Below are positions 61,331 to 64,000 of a stretch of 64,000 nt of DNA, piece by piece. A program made the position numbers and the translations under genes. Every line of letters begins with the position of its first letter. Within the stretch, counting starts at the first letter, position 1. The DNA lies in assembly GCF_022179445.1 (NCBI RefSeq), contig NZ_BPQU01000006.1, forward strand, positions 62,001 to 126,000, written 5' to 3'. The notes beneath the pieces are model-generated. The model had not been told where the DNA came from and did no database searches. It saw nothing but the letters and a program-made list of their open reading frames with translations. The DNA is from Methylobacterium mesophilicum (lineage in GTDB: Bacteria > Pseudomonadota > Alphaproteobacteria > Rhizobiales > Beijerinckiaceae).

Positions 61331-63517
61331 ATGCCCTTTGTCGCCGAGATCCTGATCCCGCTGGCGCTCGAAGCGCCCTACAGCTACGCCGTGCCCGGCG
61401 GCCTCGACCTCGCGGTCGGCGACGTGGTGCAGGTGCCACTCGGGCCTCGCGAGATCGTGGGCGTCGTCTGGGGTCTGGCCGAGACGGCCGGCGGATCGAA
61501 CCTGCGCCCCGTGACTGGCACCCTGCCCTACGCACCCCTCTCGGAGCCGCTGCGCAGCCTGGTCGATTGGATCGCCCGGTACACCCTCGCCCCGAAGGGC
61601 TCGGCGCTCGCCATGGTGCTGCGCCTGCCCGACGAGGCCGCCGCCGCCGAGACCGCCCGGGTCGCGGTGCGCCTCACCGACAAGCCGCCCTCACGGCCGA
61701 CCGCGGCACGGGCTAAGGTCGTGGCGACGGCGGCCGACCGGGTGCTGCGCGGCAAGAGCGCGCTCGCCAAGGAGGCCGGGGTCTCGCTCTCGGTGATCGA
61801 CGGCCTGATCGATGACGGCGTCCTGGAGACCATCGCGGTCGAGCCCGAGCCGGTCGCCCTGCCGCCCGATCCCGACTTTCCGCGCACGCCGCTTTCGCCC
61901 GCCCAGGCGGGGGCGGTGACGGAACTGGTCGAGCCGTTTCCGTGGCTGCAACCCGACGCAGAGGCGGCCGACAACCGGCCGATCCTGCTCGAGGGGGTCA
62001 CCGGTTCGGGCAAGACCGAGGTCTATTTCGAGGCGGTCGCGGCCTGTATCCGAACTGGGCGGCAGGCGCTGATCCTGATGCCCGAGATCGCCCTGACGGC
62101 GCAGTTCCTCGACCGGTTCGCCCAACGCTTCGGGGTCCGGCCGGCGGCCTGGCATTCCGGCATCGGCGGCAAGCGCCGCGAGCGCCTGCGGGCCGCGGTG
62201 GCGGCCGGCGAGGCTCTGGTGGTTGTCGGCGCCCGCTCGGCGCTGTTCCTGCCGTTCGCCCGCCTCGGCCTGATCGTGGTCGATGAGGAGCACGAGGCCG
62301 CCTACAAGCAGGAGGACGGCGTCCACTACCACGCCCGCGACATGGCGGTGGTGCGCGGGCGCTTGGAGGGCTGCCCGGTGGTGCTGGCCTCGGCGACGCC
62401 GTCGATCGAGACCCGGGTGAACGCGGCGCGCGGGCGCTACCGCCACGTGCTGCTGCCGGAGCGGTTCGGCGGACGACGCCTGCCCGACATCGCCGCCATC
62501 GACATGCGCAAGGACCAGCCCGAGCGGGGCCGCTTCCTCAGCCCGCCGCTGGTCAACGCTGTTAAGCACACCCTGGAGCGCGGCGAGCAGGCGCTGCTGT
62601 TCCTCAACCGCCGGGGCTACGCGCCACTGACCCTGTGCCGGGCGTGCGGGCACCGCTACCAGTGCAAGAACTGCTCGACTTGGTTGGTGGAGCACCGGTT
62701 CCGGCGCGCCCTCGTCTGCCATCAGTGCGGCTACACCGAGCGGCGGCCTGAGGCCTGCACCGAGTGCGGTACCTTCGACAACCTGACGGCCTGCGGCCCG
62801 GGCGTCGAGCGGATCGCCGAAGAGGCCGCCGGGCTGTTCCCGGACCGGCGCATCGTCGTCCTGTCGAGCGACTTTCCCGGCGGTGCCGACCGGCTGCGCC
62901 AGGAGTTGGAGGCGGTGGCGGCCGGGGAATGCGACCTCGTCATCGGCACGCAGCTGGTGGCGAAGGGCCACAACTTCCCGAGCCTCACCCTGGTCGGGGT
63001 GCTGGACGCCGATATCGGCCTGACCTCGGGCGATCCCCGGGCGGCGGAGCGCACCTTCCAGCTGCTCCAACAGGTCACCGGCCGGGCCGGGCGCGGCGAC
63101 AAGCCCGGGCGGGCGCTGGTCCAGACCTACCAGCCCGAGCACCCGGTGATCGCCTCGCTGCTGTCGGGGGATGCGGAGCGCTTCTATCAGGAGGAGATCC
63201 ACGCCCGCGAGGCGGCGGGCCTGCCGCCGTTCGGGCGGCTCGCCGCGCTGATCGTCTCGGCCGCCGAGCGGGAGGTCGCCGAGGCGCACGGACAGGCGCT
63301 CGCCCGCGCCGCCGACCCGCCGGAGGGTGTGATGGTTCTGGGGCCCGCAGAGGCGCCGCTCGCCCTGGTCCGGGGCCGCTACCGCTTCCGGCTGCTGGTG
63401 AAGACCGAGCGCAACATCGACATGCAGACCTATCTGCGCGCCTGGATCGCCCGCGGCCCGAAGGTGCGCGGCAACGTCCGGGTCGCGATCGATGTCGACC
63501 CGCAGAGCTTTTTGTAA
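61331..63517 (+). CDS. priA: Primosomal protein N' (PriA helicase)
   Basis: 728 residues. It restarts stalled replication forks by loading the replisome. The N-terminal DNA-binding domain contains EAPYSYAVPGGLDLAVGDVV; the helicase has LLEGVTGSGKTEVYFEAVAA (Walker A, near residue 220), VVDEEHEAAYKQEDGVHYHA (DEEH) and QQVTGRAGRGDKPGRALVQT (motif VI). Eight zinc cysteines lie in CRACGHRYQCKNC and CHQCG...CTECG. ATG at MPFVAEILIPLAL is chosen over a GTG 13 codons upstream. Confidence 0.96.
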   Translation: MPFVAEILIPLALEAPYSYAVPGGLDLAVGDVVQVPLGPREIVGVVWGLAETAGGSNLRPVTGTLPYAPLSEPLRSLVDWIARYTLAPKGSALAMVLRLPDEAAAAETARVAVRLTDKPPSRPTAARAKVVATAADRVLRGKSALAKEAGVSLSVIDGLIDDGVLETIAVEPEPVALPPDPDFPRTPLSPAQAGAVTELVEPFPWLQPDAEAADNRPILLEGVTGSGKTEVYFEAVAACIRTGRQALILMPEIALTAQFLDRFAQRFGVRPAAWHSGIGGKRRERLRAAVAAGEALVVVGARSALFLPFARLGLIVVDEEHEAAYKQEDGVHYHARDMAVVRGRLEGCPVVLASATPSIETRVNAARGRYRHVLLPERFGGRRLPDIAAIDMRKDQPERGRFLSPPLVNAVKHTLERGEQALLFLNRRGYAPLTLCRACGHRYQCKNCSTWLVEHRFRRALVCHQCGYTERRPEACTECGTFDNLTACGPGVERIAEEAAGLFPDRRIVVLSSDFPGGADRLRQELEAVAAGECDLVIGTQLVAKGHNFPSLTLVGVLDADIGLTSGDPRAAERTFQLLQQVTGRAGRGDKPGRALVQTYQPEHPVIASLLSGDAERFYQEEIHAREAAGLPPFGRLAALIVSAAEREVAEAHGQALARAADPPEGVMVLGPAEAPLALVRGRYRFRLLVKTERNIDMQTYLRAWIARGPKVRGNVRVAIDVDPQSFL

Positions 63518-63594
63518 GACAGTGCGGCCACGGGCAGCGGACCCGCGGCCGGAACCCGGCGGCGGGACGCGTGCGGTTCCCGGAGGAGCGATCA

Positions 63595-63957
63595 GTGCTG
63601 AGCTATACCAAGACGCCGGACTCGAACGTCGCCGAGATCGTGGTCGACGGCAAGATCTCCGACGAGGAGATGAACGCCGCGATGAATGCCATGAAGGCGG
63701 ACCTCGACAAGGGCGGCAAGATCAAGCTGCTCGAGGATATCCGCGCCTTCGAGGGCATGGAGCCGGCGGCCTTCTTCAAGGACCCGCGCTTCGGCATCTC
63801 GATGATGAAGAGCGTCAGCCACGTCGCCCTGGTGACGGATGCGCCCTGGCTGAAGGCGTTGGCCGAGACCTTCAACTTCGTCTCGCCGACCCAGATCAAG
63901 GTGTTTGAGCGCGCCCGCCTCGCCGAGGCGCGGACCTGGCTCGCCGGCGCCGCCTGA
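63595..63957 (+). CDS. SpoIIAA-like STAS protein
   Basis: 120 residues, GTG start with GGAGGAG eight bases upstream. The sequence IVVDGKISDEEMNAAMNAMK, ADLDKGGKIKLLEDIRAFEG, KDPRFGISMMKSVSHVALVT and NFVSPTQIKVFERARLAEAR fits the SpoIIAA-like family, which shares the STAS fold and CRAL-TRIO-like lipid binding. The function is unknown. It follows priA by 78 bp. Confidence 0.85.
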   Translation: MLSYTKTPDSNVAEIVVDGKISDEEMNAAMNAMKADLDKGGKIKLLEDIRAFEGMEPAAFFKDPRFGISMMKSVSHVALVTDAPWLKALAETFNFVSPTQIKVFERARLAEARTWLAGAA

Positions 63958-64000
63958 CCGTCGTCAGTCGGCCTGCGCGGTGCGGTCGTTCCTGCGCCGC

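Overview
The window is about 64 kb of very GC-rich DNA (near 70% by eye) with dense, short-spaced genes, many 4-bp ATGA/GTGA overlaps and frequent GTG starts. The gene set (NasS/NasT nitrate regulation, a fused transaldolase/phosphoglucose isomerase, double-domain dCTP deaminase, Hsp33, ApaG, and dispersed CCTCATCCTGAGG-type palindromic repeats) points to an alphaproteobacterium, most likely Methylobacterium or a close relative. This is an inference from family content and base composition, not from a search. I see no rRNA, tRNA, CRISPR array, integrase, transposase or phage gene: the region reads as ordinary chromosome with small accessory patches.

Layout. 1-4.3 kb: pcm(partial)-surE-serS on the minus strand, an NTF2-like protein, an OsmC protein and a divergent DUF815 ATPase. 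4.3-7.35 kb: a TonB-dependent siderophore receptor flanked by two kinds of dispersed repeats and by a striking patch of about 26% GC. 7.35-16.2 kb: dut and a CitE-like lyase, DUF429, two Nudix enzymes, carbonic anhydrase, DUF4142, an acyltransferase, a universal stress protein, a HIT protein and NudC. 16.2-17.45 kb: a small accessory patch with DUF6883/DUF4926 and a RelE/Phd toxin-antitoxin pair preceded by a 34-bp nested dyad. 17.5-29.3 kb: assimilatory nitrate/nitrite reduction, all on the minus strand: nasT-nasS, then a FAD oxidoreductase, siroheme nitrite reductase, an Fe-S/flavoprotein reductase, nitrate reductase and siroheme synthase. 30.2-39.2 kb: GH15 glycosidase, transketolase, Tal-Pgi, Gnd and Pgl, a sugar-to-pentose-phosphate block. 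39.3-51.7 kb: HD-GYP, thiol dioxygenase, argC, Lrp, dcd, apaG, argE, a SpeG-like acetyltransferase, a secreted protein with four internal repeats, hslO, argF and argD. 52-64 kb: ridA, a glycerophosphodiesterase, GNAT and M20 proteins, a TetR/DUF1348 module with a perfect operator palindrome, AraC and hydrolase, a PAS protein, an MFS transporter, priA and a SpoIIAA-like protein.

How the genes work together. The nitrate block is the best-explained system. NasS (a cytoplasmic NrtA-like sensor) and NasT (an ANTAR RNA-binding antiterminator) are encoded next to their likely target: a leader upstream of the FAD oxidoreductase in which I can read a sigma-54 type -24/-12 element, two small hairpins with near-identical loops, and an intrinsic terminator that shares a strand with the second hairpin. 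The arginine genes argC, argE, argF and argD are scattered over 10 kb. argD has a good promoter, a 5'-terminal hairpin and a 25-codon Arg-rich mini-ORF ending in a GTGA overlap with its start codon.

The least familiar items are the repeat-containing secreted protein at 46.7-47.8 kb, the DUF4142 protein split by a glycine-rich segment, the DUF4926/DUF6883 pair, the argD leader, and an N-terminal peptide shared by the nitrite reductase and its neighbouring flavoprotein.
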